Part shown: one piece after another, positions 1-8,693 of the stretch
Numbering within the stretch: the stretch's first letter is position 1
Layout: every line of letters begins with the position of its first letter
Assembly (NCBI RefSeq): GCF_025558585.1
Contig: NZ_CP094723.1
Coordinates: 1,116,001 to 1,180,000, forward strand
Reading direction: 5' to 3'
Length of the DNA stretch: 64,000 bases
DNA from: Staphylococcus sp. IVB6214
GTDB taxonomy: Bacteria; Bacillota; Bacilli; Staphylococcales; Staphylococcaceae
The notes under the pieces: model-generated
Seen by the model: only the letters and a program-made list of their open reading frames with translations
Database searches by the model: none
Told to the model about the DNA's origin: nothing
Made by a program: the position numbers and the translations under genes

Positions 1-60
1 GAAGCCCGTCATGATGCGTTAAGATTACGTCATGTGGACGATGATAACAACAAAGACTAG
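1..60 (+). CDS. C-terminal end of an unidentified gene (partial)
   Basis: An open frame enters from the left edge and stops at TAG (58-60), ending in the charged tail LRHVDDDNNKD. Too little is present to recognise a family. It converges on xerD, and its stop codon lies inside the left arm of a long hairpin, which supports this being a real gene end and not chance. The frame is inferred only from the stop and the hairpin. Confidence 0.45.
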   Translation, partial: EARHDALRLRHVDDDNNKD

Positions 61-104
61 TAAACGAAAAGTGCCGTCGCAAACTTTTTGTTTACTAGTC
101 TTTG
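51..104. terminator. Bidirectional terminator between the left-edge gene and xerD
   Basis: Positions 51-72 pair with 83-104 over 22 bp with a single G-T wobble and a 10-base loop. The outer 15 bp are a perfect inverted repeat. A-rich and T-rich flanks allow it to work for both converging genes. Confidence 0.85.
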
Positions 105-121
105 AGTTTTATAGCGTTAAC

Positions 122-1009
122 CTACGCTCTCGGATGATATGATTGATATATTTTACGAATCTGTGTACTGGAGACGTGAGTATATAGCTGTGTTGTTGAA
201 ATGTCGGAATGTCCAAGCATTTCTTGTACTGCACGCAAGTCAGCCCCATTTTCTAACAGATGTGTCGCAAATGAGTGACGCAATGTGTGCGGAGTTAAGC
301 GTTTCGTTAAACCAGCTTTAACACCTACTTGTTTGATCATTTTCCAGACGCCTTGTCGTGATAATGGTTTACCGTGTAGATTGAGAAATAACACATCGGT
401 GACTGTTTTTTTAAGTAGTTGTGGGCGCACTTCTTCAAGGTAGTGTGTCAAATATTGAATAACTGTTTCTCCAAGTGGGATAATTCGTTCTTTATTCCCC
501 TTACCAAACACTTTGACAAAGCCCATCACTAAGTTGATATCTTGTATTTCAACAAAGATTAATTCGGATACACGCATACCTGTCGCATAAAGTAACTCGA
601 GCATGGTACGGTTGCGATAATCATTTGTTTTACTTAAATCGAAAGAAGATAATAATTTATCAACCTCATCGATAGATAACACATCTGGTAACTTTCGTTC
701 ATATTTTGGTGTCGTAATCAGTACAGTTGGATCTTGAGAAGTGTATCGTTCTCGTAATGCGAATTGATGAAAGCTTCTTATGGTGGAAGTGAAACGTGCA
801 ATTGACTTAGCCGAATGGCCTTCATCATGACGCTCAGCAAAGCATTGTTGTATGATATCCCGTGTTACAAAATCTAACTGCCCCACTTTTTGTGATTTTA
901 AAAATTCGATATATTGGTTTAAGTCACGGCGATATGCAGCAATCGTATTTGCAGATAAGCCCTTTTCAAGCTGTATAAATCTTAAATATTCATCTCGGAC
1001 TTCTTCCAT
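122..1009 (-). CDS. xerD: Tyrosine site-specific recombinase XerD
   Basis: Resolves chromosome dimers at the dif site together with XerC, at the FtsK-coordinated septum. The 295-residue length is normal for the family. The N-terminal SAM-like DNA-binding domain (about residues 1-90) is followed by the catalytic domain, with the full active-site set visible: R146 (GMRVSEL), K170 (FGKGNKER), H241 and R244 (HTLRHSF), H267 (LGHSD) and nucleophile Y276 (TTQLYTH). It starts 26 bases after the fur stop, so both are probably on one transcript. Paralogue XerC is the alternative, but the fur-linked position favours XerD. Confidence 0.93.
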   Translation of the reverse strand: MEEVRDEYLRFIQLEKGLSANTIAAYRRDLNQYIEFLKSQKVGQLDFVTRDIIQQCFAERHDEGHSAKSIARFTSTIRSFHQFALRERYTSQDPTVLITTPKYERKLPDVLSIDEVDKLLSSFDLSKTNDYRNRTMLELLYATGMRVSELIFVEIQDINLVMGFVKVFGKGNKERIIPLGETVIQYLTHYLEEVRPQLLKKTVTDVLFLNLHGKPLSRQGVWKMIKQVGVKAGLTKRLTPHTLRHSFATHLLENGADLRAVQEMLGHSDISTTQLYTHVSSTQIRKIYQSYHPRA

Positions 1010-1035
1010 ACTATGACCTCGATTCTCATAGTTTC

Positions 1036-1494
1036 CTATGCGTCTGCGCCTTTACCTGCTTGTTGACATGTCTTACAAATGCCATGAAAAGTCAATCGGT
1101 GGTCTAAAATTTTAAAGTCAAATTCATTTTCCACACGTTCTTCAACTTGAGGCAATAAATCTTCGTCAATTTCATCCACACGACCGCATTCCATACAAAC
1201 GAGATGATGATGGAAGTGTTTAGAACCTTCTTTGCGCAAGTCGAAACGAGACACGCCGTCACCGAAGCTTACCTTGTCAACAACTTTAATATCCGCTAAT
1301 AGTTCTAAAGTTCTATATACAGTCGCAAGTCCAATTTCAGGGGCTTTTTCTTTTACTTTCAAATACACATCTTCTGCACTGAGGTGGTCTGCCTCATTCT
1401 CGATAAGTACACGTACGGTTGCTTCACGTTGGGGTGTCAACTTATACGATGATTGCTGCAATTGCTGCTTCACGCGATTAAGTCGTTCTTCCAC
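1036..1494 (-). CDS. fur: Ferric uptake regulator Fur
   Basis: Iron-dependent dimeric repressor of iron acquisition genes. The N-terminal winged helix (about 15-85, with LATVYRTLELL as recognition region) is followed by the metal-binding dimerisation domain with HFHHHLVCMEC (93-103) and a second CxxC at 140-143, the structural zinc pairs of Fur. The start is GTG at 1494-1492, preceded by AGGAG about 10 bases away. A second Fur-family gene at 49799 has the features of Zur, which helps separate the two. Upstream there is an AT-rich stretch around 1516-1545 with a partial Fur-box-like half site, too weak to call. Confidence 0.9.
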   Translation of the reverse strand: MEERLNRVKQQLQQSSYKLTPQREATVRVLIENEADHLSAEDVYLKVKEKAPEIGLATVYRTLELLADIKVVDKVSFGDGVSRFDLRKEGSKHFHHHLVCMECGRVDEIDEDLLPQVEERVENEFDFKILDHRLTFHGICKTCQQAGKGADA

Positions 1495-1590
1495 GGCAGC
1501 TTCACTCCTCTACTGATAATTAAAATTAGTATTGTTTATATGACTATAAAATACCAGTAAATGAGAAAAAAAGCAATCATTTCATCGTTA

Positions 1591-2133
1591 TTATTTAGAA
1601 TGATTATAAACTGATAATACGTGTTGGAAAGCAATTAAAGTCTTCGCATCATTGATTTCACGGTTTTTTACAGCATTTTCTATATCTGATAATGAATAAA
1701 GAATTGTCTCAACAAATTCATCATCATCTAAATTCATTTCTCCTTTTACAATATCATCTGTAAAATAGATAGATATTAATTCATTTGAAAAGCCTGGTGT
1801 ACCATACACGTCACCAATATGTTGAAGTGTATATGCACGATATCCCGTCTCTTCTTCTAGTTCACGCATAGCCGCAGATAATCGATCTTCACCGGGTTCT
1901 AGCTTTCCAGCAGGTATTTCTAATAGTGTTTGTTCCAATGGTTTACGGAATTGCTTAACAAGTATTACTTTTCCTTCTGGTGTAACTGCACATACTGCAA
2001 CGGCACCATTATGTTTTACCACTTCACGTAAAGCTGTTTCCCCATTTGGTAATGAAACAAGATGTTTTTCCACATCAATAATTCGTCCTTGATATATGGA
2101 TTCCTTTTCAATGGTCTTTTCTTCAAAATTCAT
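1591..2133 (-). CDS. nudF: ADP-ribose pyrophosphatase, Nudix family (NudF)
   Basis: Hydrolyses ADP-ribose to AMP and ribose 5-phosphate in the cytoplasm. The Nudix box runs from about residue 76 to 98 (GKLEPGED...RELEEETGY) with the invariant REXXEE core. The frame stays open upstream, but ATG at 2133-2131 is chosen because AGGAG lies at the right distance (about 2142-2146), giving 180 residues, the usual size. It is divergent from the aldo/keto reductase, sharing a 76-base intergenic region. Confidence 0.88.
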   Translation of the reverse strand: MNFEEKTIEKESIYQGRIIDVEKHLVSLPNGETALREVVKHNGAVAVCAVTPEGKVILVKQFRKPLEQTLLEIPAGKLEPGEDRLSAAMRELEEETGYRAYTLQHIGDVYGTPGFSNELISIYFTDDIVKGEMNLDDDEFVETILYSLSDIENAVKNREINDAKTLIAFQHVLSVYNHSK

Positions 2134-2209
2134 AAATGCCACTCCTTTTATTTTACGTAAACTCTTTGATATGATAATACATATAAAGTTTATCGGAAGG
2201 AGAATCATC

Positions 2210-3118
2210 ATGCAAAAAAATATATTGAAAAGTGGTCTCGCACTATCCGAGTTAGGTTTAGGATGCATGAGTCTCGGAACGAATGAAAAACAAGCTCAAG
2301 AAATTATAGAAACAGCACTCGAATCAGGTATTACTTATTTCGATACAGCAGACATTTATGATAAGGGTGAAAACGAAAAAATTGTTGGGAATATTTTAAG
2401 TCAGTATCAACAACGAGACGATATCGTGATTGGTACGAAGGTTGGGAACCAATTCAAGCCGAATGGGGATATGGTATGGAACCCTTCAAAGAAATATATT
2501 AAAGAGAACATTAAACAGTCATTACGACGTCTCAGATTAGAACATCTAGACTTATATATGTTACATGGTGGTACGATTGAAGACCCACTCGATGAGACGA
2601 TCAGTGCGTTTGAAGAACTTAAAAATGAAGGTCTGGTTAAAGCGTATGGTCTGTCTTCTATTCGCCCTAACGTTATTCGGTATTATTTAGCAAATAGTGA
2701 TATAGAAGTACTAATGTCACAATTCAACCTAATTGATAACCGCCCTGAAATGCTGATGGATGAAGTACATGAAAAAGGTGTAAAAGTATTGGCACGTGGG
2801 CCAGTATTTAAAGGATTACTCACGCAAAATTATAGCAAAGCATGTACTCAGAAATTCAAAGATGGTATTTTTGACTATGATGTTGCCACACTTGAAAAGA
2901 CAGTTTCTCAACTATACGATATAGAGCCTGAATTAACGGCACTTACATTTAGTTATTTAAAATCATTTGATGCATTGGGTGCTATCATCGTGGGTGCTAG
3001 TTCATCTGAACAATTAAGACAAAATGTTACACAGTATAATCAAACAATTGATCCGGAAATCGTCGAGAAAGCAAGAGCAATTGTTAAAGATTTAAACTAT
3101 ACACAACACTTAAAATAA
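2210..3118 (+). CDS. Aldo/keto reductase
   Basis: NADPH-dependent carbonyl reductase of the AKR (TIM barrel) superfamily; the substrate cannot be told from sequence. The catalytic tetrad is visible: D45 and Y50 (FDTADIYDKG), K77 (GTKVGNQ) and H119 (LYMLHGG). The C-terminal NADP-binding region has IIVGASSSEQL. The start is the ATG after a strong AAGGAG (2197-2202); the frame continues upstream but without a ribosome-binding site. The gene is monocistronic and ends in its own hairpin. 302 residues. Confidence 0.85.
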   Translation: MQKNILKSGLALSELGLGCMSLGTNEKQAQEIIETALESGITYFDTADIYDKGENEKIVGNILSQYQQRDDIVIGTKVGNQFKPNGDMVWNPSKKYIKENIKQSLRRLRLEHLDLYMLHGGTIEDPLDETISAFEELKNEGLVKAYGLSSIRPNVIRYYLANSDIEVLMSQFNLIDNRPEMLMDEVHEKGVKVLARGPVFKGLLTQNYSKACTQKFKDGIFDYDVATLEKTVSQLYDIEPELTALTFSYLKSFDALGAIIVGASSSEQLRQNVTQYNQTIDPEIVEKARAIVKDLNYTQHLK

Positions 3119-3127
3119 CAAAGATTA

Positions 3128-3189
3128 AAGCCAGAAATGTTGTTGGAACTTCTCTGTTAAAGGGGAGCCCAAGATCACATTTTTGGCTT
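3128..3189. terminator. Terminator between aldo/keto reductase and SDR genes
   Basis: 3128-3140 (AAGCCAGAAATGT) pairs with 3177-3189 with one G-T pair, followed by a T-rich tract. The 36-base loop is unusually long for a simple terminator. Confidence 0.6.
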
Positions 3190-3193
3190 ATTT

Positions 3194-3961
3194 TTATTGC
3201 ATTTTACTCATAAAAAATGGTTTTGCTATTTTCTCAATTGTTCTCGGAGCCAATGAGTAAAATCTTAGCATGATCGACATCCATTTCGGTGCACGTAGTT
3301 CTTGGCGCCCTTTCTCCATGGCAACGATTATAATCTTTGAAACACGCTCTGGTTTTAACATAAATACTGCTGTTTTACGCTTGAATGTTCCAAGAGGATC
3401 GGCGTGATCATGAAAAGGTGTCTTCACGGGACCTAATATCACATTTAAAACGTGATAAGATGGTTCTTCGATGCGCAGAGCATTTAGGATTTGTATTAAC
3501 GCTGCCTTACTAGCTGCATAATGTGCTGCATAAGGTTGTGTCGCAAGTCCTGACATACTGCTCAAAACGACAATTTTTGGATTTTCGATTAAGTAAGGTT
3601 TTAAAATATTTAATAATATGGAAAAGTGAATGGTATTCAGTTGATAAGTCGTCAAGATTTCATCGGACGTATGTGATTCTAATGATTTGAAGAAGCCCAA
3701 TCCTGCGCTATATATGAGACCATCGTACTGCACATCATTTTGTAGAAAATAGGATGACAATGATTCTACTGTTGTGCGATCATTTAAGTCGCATACTAAA
3801 ATGTTAATATTTGGGAAGCTTTTTCGTGGGAATACATGATGTGCTTTCGCTTCGTTTCTAACAAGTAAAGTCAGATTGACACCTTTGCAATGCAGTTGTT
3901 TTACAACTTCATAACCAATACCACTCGTTCCACCGGTCACAAGATAGTGTGTCCCATTCAT
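3194..3961 (-). CDS. Short-chain dehydrogenase/reductase
   Basis: NAD(P)-dependent oxidoreductase of the classical SDR family; substrate unknown. A Rossmann cofactor motif TGGTSGIG sits at residues 9-16, the acidic CDLND after strand 3, the IYSAG motif replaces NNAG near residue 84, and the catalytic S (LSSMSG, about 135), Y148 and K152 (HYAASK) are all present. 255 residues. It is divergent from proC, sharing 78 bases of upstream sequence. The C-terminus is hydrophobic and basic, as in lipid-active SDRs, but this is only suggestive. Confidence 0.85.
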   Translation of the reverse strand: MNGTHYLVTGGTSGIGYEVVKQLHCKGVNLTLLVRNEAKAHHVFPRKSFPNINILVCDLNDRTTVESLSSYFLQNDVQYDGLIYSAGLGFFKSLESHTSDEILTTYQLNTIHFSILLNILKPYLIENPKIVVLSSMSGLATQPYAAHYAASKAALIQILNALRIEEPSYHVLNVILGPVKTPFHDHADPLGTFKRKTAVFMLKPERVSKIIIVAMEKGRQELRAPKWMSIMLRFYSLAPRTIEKIAKPFFMSKMQ

Positions 3962-4039
3962 AATAAAACTCCTTTTTTGTCCAAAATCTTATTTATGTTA
4001 GTATAAAAGATAGAAAAGAGATGAGGAAGTGAAAAGTAA

Positions 4040-4861
4040 ATGAAAATTGTTTTTTATGGGGCAGGCAATATGGCACACGCTATCTTCACAGGCATTATTA
4101 ACTCTCATGTATTACCAGCAGAAAACATATATTTAACAAATCGCTCAAACGAAGCGGCATTACAACAATATCAGTCAGAATTAGGGATTCATTATAGCTA
4201 TGATGATTCAGAGTTATTAAAAGATGCAGATTATGTATTCTTAGGTTCAAAACCACATGATTTTAATGAACTTGCGGAACGTATGCATGCACATATCGAT
4301 CCAAAGAATAAGTTTATTTCAATTATGGCGGGACTACCAATTTCATATATCCGCGAGGCACTTGATGTATCAAATCCTATTGCACGTATTATGCCGAATA
4401 CGAATGCACACGTTGGTCATTCTGTTACAGGACTAAGTTTTTCAAGAAACTTTGGCCCGAAGTCTAAAGATGAGGTGTTAGAAGTCATTAATGCTTTTGG
4501 TTCAGCAATTGAAGTGAAGGAAGATCATCTGCACCAAGTCACAGCGATCACAGGAAGTGGCCCAGCATTTTTGTACCATGTCTTTGAAAAATATGTGGAT
4601 GCCGGTACTAAGTTAGGACTTGATAAATCACAAGTTGAAGAGTCCATTCGTGAGCTGATTATCGGAACGAGTAAGATGATTGAACGTTCTGATCTTAGTA
4701 TGGAACAATTGCGAAAAAATATCACATCTAAAGGTGGGACAACGCAAGCAGGTTTGAATGCATTGTCCAACTATGATATAGAAGGAATATTTGAAGATTG
4801 TTTGAATGCAGCAGTTGAGCGTAGTGTGGAACTTTCAGAACAAGAAGAAAATGAATCATAA
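4040..4861 (+). CDS. proC: Pyrroline-5-carboxylate reductase
   Basis: Last step of proline synthesis: reduces 1-pyrroline-5-carboxylate with NAD(P)H. The N-terminal Rossmann motif GAGNMA (7-12) and the C-terminal P5CR signature region (TAITGSGPAFLYH, then SKGGTTQAGL) are clear. 273 residues, normal length. A TTGTCC (3977-3982) and TATAAA (4002-4007) pair with 19-base spacing may be its promoter. It stands alone and converges on rnz at a shared hairpin. Confidence 0.94.
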   Translation: MKIVFYGAGNMAHAIFTGIINSHVLPAENIYLTNRSNEAALQQYQSELGIHYSYDDSELLKDADYVFLGSKPHDFNELAERMHAHIDPKNKFISIMAGLPISYIREALDVSNPIARIMPNTNAHVGHSVTGLSFSRNFGPKSKDEVLEVINAFGSAIEVKEDHLHQVTAITGSGPAFLYHVFEKYVDAGTKLGLDKSQVEESIRELIIGTSKMIERSDLSMEQLRKNITSKGGTTQAGLNALSNYDIEGIFEDCLNAAVERSVELSEQEENES

Positions 4862-4864
4862 TAT

Positions 4865-4901
4865 AAGACGGTAAAATGAACACAAATCATTTTACCGTCT
4901 T
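4865..4901. terminator. Bidirectional terminator between proC and rnz
   Basis: Perfect 15-bp inverted repeat (4865-4879 with 4887-4901), 7-base loop, T-run on the + side. Confidence 0.92.
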
Positions 4902-4907
4902 ATTTTT

Positions 4908-5825
4908 TTAAAATTGGTATGCATCAAAATCATGTACGAATTGAAATGAAGCGGTTTGTGACGCTTTCAATTGTTGATCGATAACCTTAACGTCATCTTT
5001 AGTATAGCGATTGCTCAGATGTGTCAACAAGGCGTGTTTCACGTTACTATGTACGATTAATTCGAGTACATCATCAATATGACTATGATGATAATCATTG
5101 GCGAGTTGCTTGTCACCTTCAATGTATGTTGCTTCGTGAACGATAACATCTGCATTTTGAGCCAATATGTATTCATTGTCGCAAGGTTTTGTGTCACCAA
5201 AAACTGCAACAATTGGCCCCTTTTTGTTAGGTGCTTTAAATTGATGTGCATCATAGGTCTTACCTTCAAATTCAAAAGTGTCATATTTTTTGACCTGTTG
5301 ATATTGTGGCCCCGGTTCCATACCAATTGCTTTCAATTTAGCAACATCTAGTGTGCCAGGTGTGCTTGGTGCTTGTACACGATAACCAAAACAAGGTACA
5401 CCATGATTGAGCATACGAGCCTGCACTTCAAATTGATCGATTGTTAAGTCGAGTTGTTGATCTATCTCGATAATATGTAAAGGATAATTGAGATGAACAT
5501 GAGTGAAAGTTAAAGTTGCTTCAACATAGGCTTTTATACCTTTGGGGCCGACGATTGTTAGCGGCTTCCCTTCCCCACCTTGAAATGATCGGCTAGTCAA
5601 AACACCTGGTAATCCATAAACATGATCGCCGTGCATATGTGTAATGAAGATATGGCTTACCCTTCCTAACTTAATCGAATGATGTAAGATTTGATGTTGT
5701 GTTGCTTCTCCGACATCAAATAGCCAAATATCAGTTGCGTAGGGTTCTAGTTTTAGTGCGATAGATTGCGTATGTCTCTCTTTAGTTGGTAACCCTGCGC
5801 TTGTTCCGAAAAAAATGATTTCCAT
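4908..5825 (-). CDS. rnz: Ribonuclease Z
   Basis: Metallo-beta-lactamase-fold endonuclease that removes 3' trailers from tRNA precursors lacking an encoded CCA. The zinc motif HxHxDH is at residues 63-68 ([13 protein letters not shown]), with further ligands in [15 protein letters not shown] and LLTHLSNRY. 305 residues, the usual size of the short bacterial form. A GAGGCG ribosome-binding site precedes the ATG. It is divergent from zwf. Confidence 0.93.
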   Translation of the reverse strand: MEIIFFGTSAGLPTKERHTQSIALKLEPYATDIWLFDVGEATQHQILHHSIKLGRVSHIFITHMHGDHVYGLPGVLTSRSFQGGEGKPLTIVGPKGIKAYVEATLTFTHVHLNYPLHIIEIDQQLDLTIDQFEVQARMLNHGVPCFGYRVQAPSTPGTLDVAKLKAIGMEPGPQYQQVKKYDTFEFEGKTYDAHQFKAPNKKGPIVAVFGDTKPCDNEYILAQNADVIVHEATYIEGDKQLANDYHHSHIDDVLELIVHSNVKHALLTHLSNRYTKDDVKVIDQQLKASQTASFQFVHDFDAYQF

Positions 5826-5890
5826 CGTTACGCCTCCTTAGCGTTTATCCTACCATAGATTATAGTTGAACCGTGCTTAAAAATATAGCA

Positions 5891-5899
5891 TGATATAAT
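5891..5899 (+). promoter_or_regulatory. Extended -10 element upstream of zwf
   Basis: TGATATAAT matches the extended -10 TGnTATAAT. The nearest -35-like TTGAAC (5866-5871) is too far away at 22 bases, so recognition probably rests on the extended -10. Confidence 0.5.
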
Positions 5900-5980
5900 A
5901 AAGCAGAATATATGACCGATGCGGTACTCATGTTTTATAATGAGAACGTATTACACTACGAAGAATTGAGGTTTTGAATC

Positions 5981-7465
5981 TTGAATAAGACACATAATCA
6001 TATTCCTGCGCTTATTACAATCTTTGGCGCTACTGGTGATTTAAGCCACCGTAAGTTATTTCCATCGTTATTTCATTTATTTCAACAAGATAATCTAGAC
6101 GATAGAATTGCGATTGTCGGAATTGGTCGCCGTGATTTAACAGTTGATGATTTTAGAGCACAAGTCAAAGCATCAATTCAAGCACATGTTCATGACACGA
6201 AGCATTTAGACCAATTTATGCAGCATGTTTTTTATCAACAATTAGATGTTAATAACGAAAAAAGTTATGAAGAATTGTTAGCTTTGAGTAATGACTTGGA
6301 TCGACAATTTTCACTCGAAGGCAATCGATTGTTTTATTTAGCAATGGCACCACAATTTTTTGGTATTGTCACAGATTATTTAAAATCATCTGGTTTAACG
6401 AAAACATCTGGTTTCAAACGTCTTGTAATTGAAAAACCATTTGGTACAGATTTAAAATCTGCAGAAGCACTCAATAAACAGATTAGACGTTCATTTAAAG
6501 AAAAAGAGATTTTCCGTATCGATCATTATCTCGGAAAAGATATGGTTCAAAATATTGAAGTTTTACGATTCAGCAATGCAATGTTTGAGCCGTTATGGAA
6601 TAATAAATATATCTCTAATATTCAAGTAACCTCATCAGAAGTTTTAGGTGTTGAAGATCGTGGCGGTTACTATGAATCAAGTGGTGCGTTGAAAGATATG
6701 GTTCAAAACCACATGTTACAAATGGTTGCCTTATTAGCAATGGAACCCCCTATCAGTTTGCATAGTGATGACATTCGTTCTGAAAAAGTTAAAGTGTTGA
6801 AGTCATTGAATATTCTCGAGCCTGAAGAAGTACGTCATAACTTTGTTCGTGGTCAATACGCCGCGGGTGAGATTGATGGTGAATCAGTTGTGGCTTATAG
6901 AGATGAAGATAAGGTGGCTGAAGACTCTGTAACACCTACCTTTGTAGCAGGTAAAGTCATGATTAATAATTTCAGATGGGCAGGTGTCCCTTTTTATATT
7001 CGTACGGGTAAACGAATGAAGCGAAAATGTATTCAAGTTGTTGTTGAATTCAAAGAAGTCCCAATGAACTTATACTATGATAAAGATCAGCATTTAGATT
7101 CTAATCTTCTAGTTATCAACATTCAACCGAACGAAGGCGTGTCTATTCATTTAAATGGTAAAAAATATGTGCAAGGTATCGAAACAGAACCTGTTCAACT
7201 CTCATATTCAATGAGTGCACAAGACAAAATGAATACGGTAGATGCTTATGAGAACTTGTTGTATGATTGCTTAAAAGGTGATGCAACAAACTTTACACAC
7301 TGGGAAGAATTAAAGTCAACATGGAAATTTGTTGATGCAATCCAAGAGGCATGGAACAAATTTGAACCAGAGTTTCCAAACTATACATCTGGTACAAACG
7401 GTCCATTAGACAGTCATTTACTTTTGAGTCGAGATGGCTTTAAATGGTGGGAAGATATTCAATAA
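5981..7465 (+). CDS. zwf: Glucose-6-phosphate 1-dehydrogenase
   Basis: First step of the oxidative pentose phosphate pathway, producing NADPH and 6-phosphogluconolactone. The Rossmann motif GATGDLSHRK is at residues 17-26, and the substrate-binding active-site peptide RIDHYLGK lies near 185. 494 residues. The start appears to be TTG (5981), with GAGG at 5968-5971; no ATG fits the start region, and the N-terminus then matches the family. gnd, two steps on in the pathway, lies nearby on the other strand. Confidence 0.94.
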   Translation: MNKTHNHIPALITIFGATGDLSHRKLFPSLFHLFQQDNLDDRIAIVGIGRRDLTVDDFRAQVKASIQAHVHDTKHLDQFMQHVFYQQLDVNNEKSYEELLALSNDLDRQFSLEGNRLFYLAMAPQFFGIVTDYLKSSGLTKTSGFKRLVIEKPFGTDLKSAEALNKQIRRSFKEKEIFRIDHYLGKDMVQNIEVLRFSNAMFEPLWNNKYISNIQVTSSEVLGVEDRGGYYESSGALKDMVQNHMLQMVALLAMEPPISLHSDDIRSEKVKVLKSLNILEPEEVRHNFVRGQYAAGEIDGESVVAYRDEDKVAEDSVTPTFVAGKVMINNFRWAGVPFYIRTGKRMKRKCIQVVVEFKEVPMNLYYDKDQHLDSNLLVINIQPNEGVSIHLNGKKYVQGIETEPVQLSYSMSAQDKMNTVDAYENLLYDCLKGDATNFTHWEELKSTWKFVDAIQEAWNKFEPEFPNYTSGTNGPLDSHLLLSRDGFKWWEDIQ

Positions 7466-7500
7466 TTGCATGGCTTTTCTATGTACAATTTATAAAATAG

Positions 7501-7532
7501 GCTAAGTTACATAATTATCCGTGTAACTTAGT
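7501..7532 (+). terminator. Terminator of zwf
   Basis: GCTAAGTTAC pairs with GTAACTTAGT (one wobble) around a 12-base loop, then TCTTTTTT. Confidence 0.88.
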
Positions 7533-7559
7533 CTTTTTTCATTTATAATAACTTATATA

Positions 7560-7600
7560 GGACTGAGACATCCATGAATGGCACAGACCTTTGAATGAAG
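7560..7600. repeat. Dispersed intergenic repeat, copy A (GACTGAGACATCC)
   Basis: Shares the GAGACA/GGGACA core followed by a GCACA-type tail with the copy at 20421 and the core with 47539. Found only between genes. Confidence 0.45.
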
Positions 7601-7780
7601 CACAAACTTTTCAAACATGAAACAGTGGATTAATAAGATATTTTTCAACACCGCTATATCCTTCTCTTCATATGACTACGTAAATGCTTATCAAATTATT
7701 TTCATTGCCATTGATGCACATAATTTTTAATATAATGATATACGAACAATGTAAAATTTTTTATTTAAGGAGTGACCATT

Positions 7781-8638
7781 TTGGACGTTATCAAACATGT
7801 ACAACAAGCCATTGTATATATTGAAGATCACCTATTAGAATCATTTGATTTTCAAACATTAAGTGATTACGTTGGGATTTCTCCTTATCATTTGGAACAA
7901 TCTTTCACAATGATTGTAGGTGTCACCCCTTTTCAATACTGTCGTGCAAGACGTTTGACATTGGCAGCACATGATCTTATTCATGGTGCAAATCGCTTGA
8001 TAGATTTGGCCAAGCGATATCGCTACCCAGATGCAAATACTTTTGCACATGATTTTAGTGATTATCACGGTGTATCACCTTTACAAGCTAAGGCGAAGCA
8101 AGATCAACTCAAGATTCAAGACCGACTCTACTTAAAACTAACAACAACATCGAATTCTCCCTACCCATATCGATTAGAAAACATTGGTGATTTATCACTA
8201 GTCGGACATTCTCGATTTATACCAACTGAACAATTAGATGATCATTTCATTATTCCCGACTTTTTAGAAGACTTACAAACAGACGGTCGTTTAAAGGATA
8301 TCATCCGATATAATGACCGAAGTCCTCATGAATTATTCGTGGTGAGTTGTCCACTTGATCATGGACTTGAAATATTTGTCGGTGTTGCGAGTGAGCGGTT
8401 CCCTGCACATCTAGAAGACCGTTATTTATCAGAGCAACAATTTGCGGTTTTTAATTTGCAAGGTGAGATTGACTATGCAACAAGTGAAGCGTGGCACTAC
8501 ATCGAAACAAGCTTACAATTAACGCTACCATATGAAAGAAACAGATTGTATTTAGAAATATATCCACTCGAACTTTCTTTTGATGATGCATTTACAAAGA
8601 TTCAACTCTGTGTGCCTGTGAACATCGAAAACGGATAA
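7781..8638 (+). CDS. AraC-family regulator with a GyrI-like effector-binding domain
   Basis: Probable transcription regulator. Residues about 1-105 form a double helix-turn-helix of the AraC/XylS type (YVGISPYHLEQSF, then a second HTH ending in the AraC-family block around FAHDFSDYHGVSPLQ). Residues about 120-285 resemble the Rob/GyrI-like small-molecule-binding domain (LSLVGHSRF..., ending in YPLELSFDDAFTKIQLCVPV). The HTH-first order is that of Rob and SoxS-like two-domain regulators. TTG at 7781 is preferred over the GTG at 7772 because that GTG overlaps the AAGGAG ribosome-binding site. 285 residues. It sits between zwf and gnd; the ligand and targets are unknown. Confidence 0.8.
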   Translation: MDVIKHVQQAIVYIEDHLLESFDFQTLSDYVGISPYHLEQSFTMIVGVTPFQYCRARRLTLAAHDLIHGANRLIDLAKRYRYPDANTFAHDFSDYHGVSPLQAKAKQDQLKIQDRLYLKLTTTSNSPYPYRLENIGDLSLVGHSRFIPTEQLDDHFIIPDFLEDLQTDGRLKDIIRYNDRSPHELFVVSCPLDHGLEIFVGVASERFPAHLEDRYLSEQQFAVFNLQGEIDYATSEAWHYIETSLQLTLPYERNRLYLEIYPLELSFDDAFTKIQLCVPVNIENG

Positions 8639-8642
8639 AAAG

Positions 8643-8687
8643 AAAAAGCTGTACGTTATCTTATGTTTTGATAACGTACAGCTTTTT
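8643..8687. terminator. Bidirectional terminator between the AraC gene and gnd
   Basis: Perfect 18-bp stem (8643-8660 with 8670-8687), 9-base loop, with A and T runs at the outer ends. Confidence 0.95.
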
Positions 8688-8693
8688 TAAATG

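Larger units (their letters stand above)
7466..7780. other. Intergenic region zwf-araC: terminator, repeat copy, leader
   Basis: Contains the zwf terminator hairpin (7501-7532), a copy of the dispersed GAGACA repeat near 7560, and about 150 bases of AT-rich sequence before the AraC gene in which I see no convincing ORF. TTAATATAATG at 7727-7737 may contain a -10 element. Confidence 0.6.

Noticed and set aside
1232..1516. Open frame on + opposite fur, and many similar open frames opposite other genes
   Set aside because: No ribosome-binding site or family resemblance; these are shadows of the real genes.
1516..1545. Fur box before fur
   Set aside because: Only one half site resembles TGATAAT; not distinguishable from AT-rich background.
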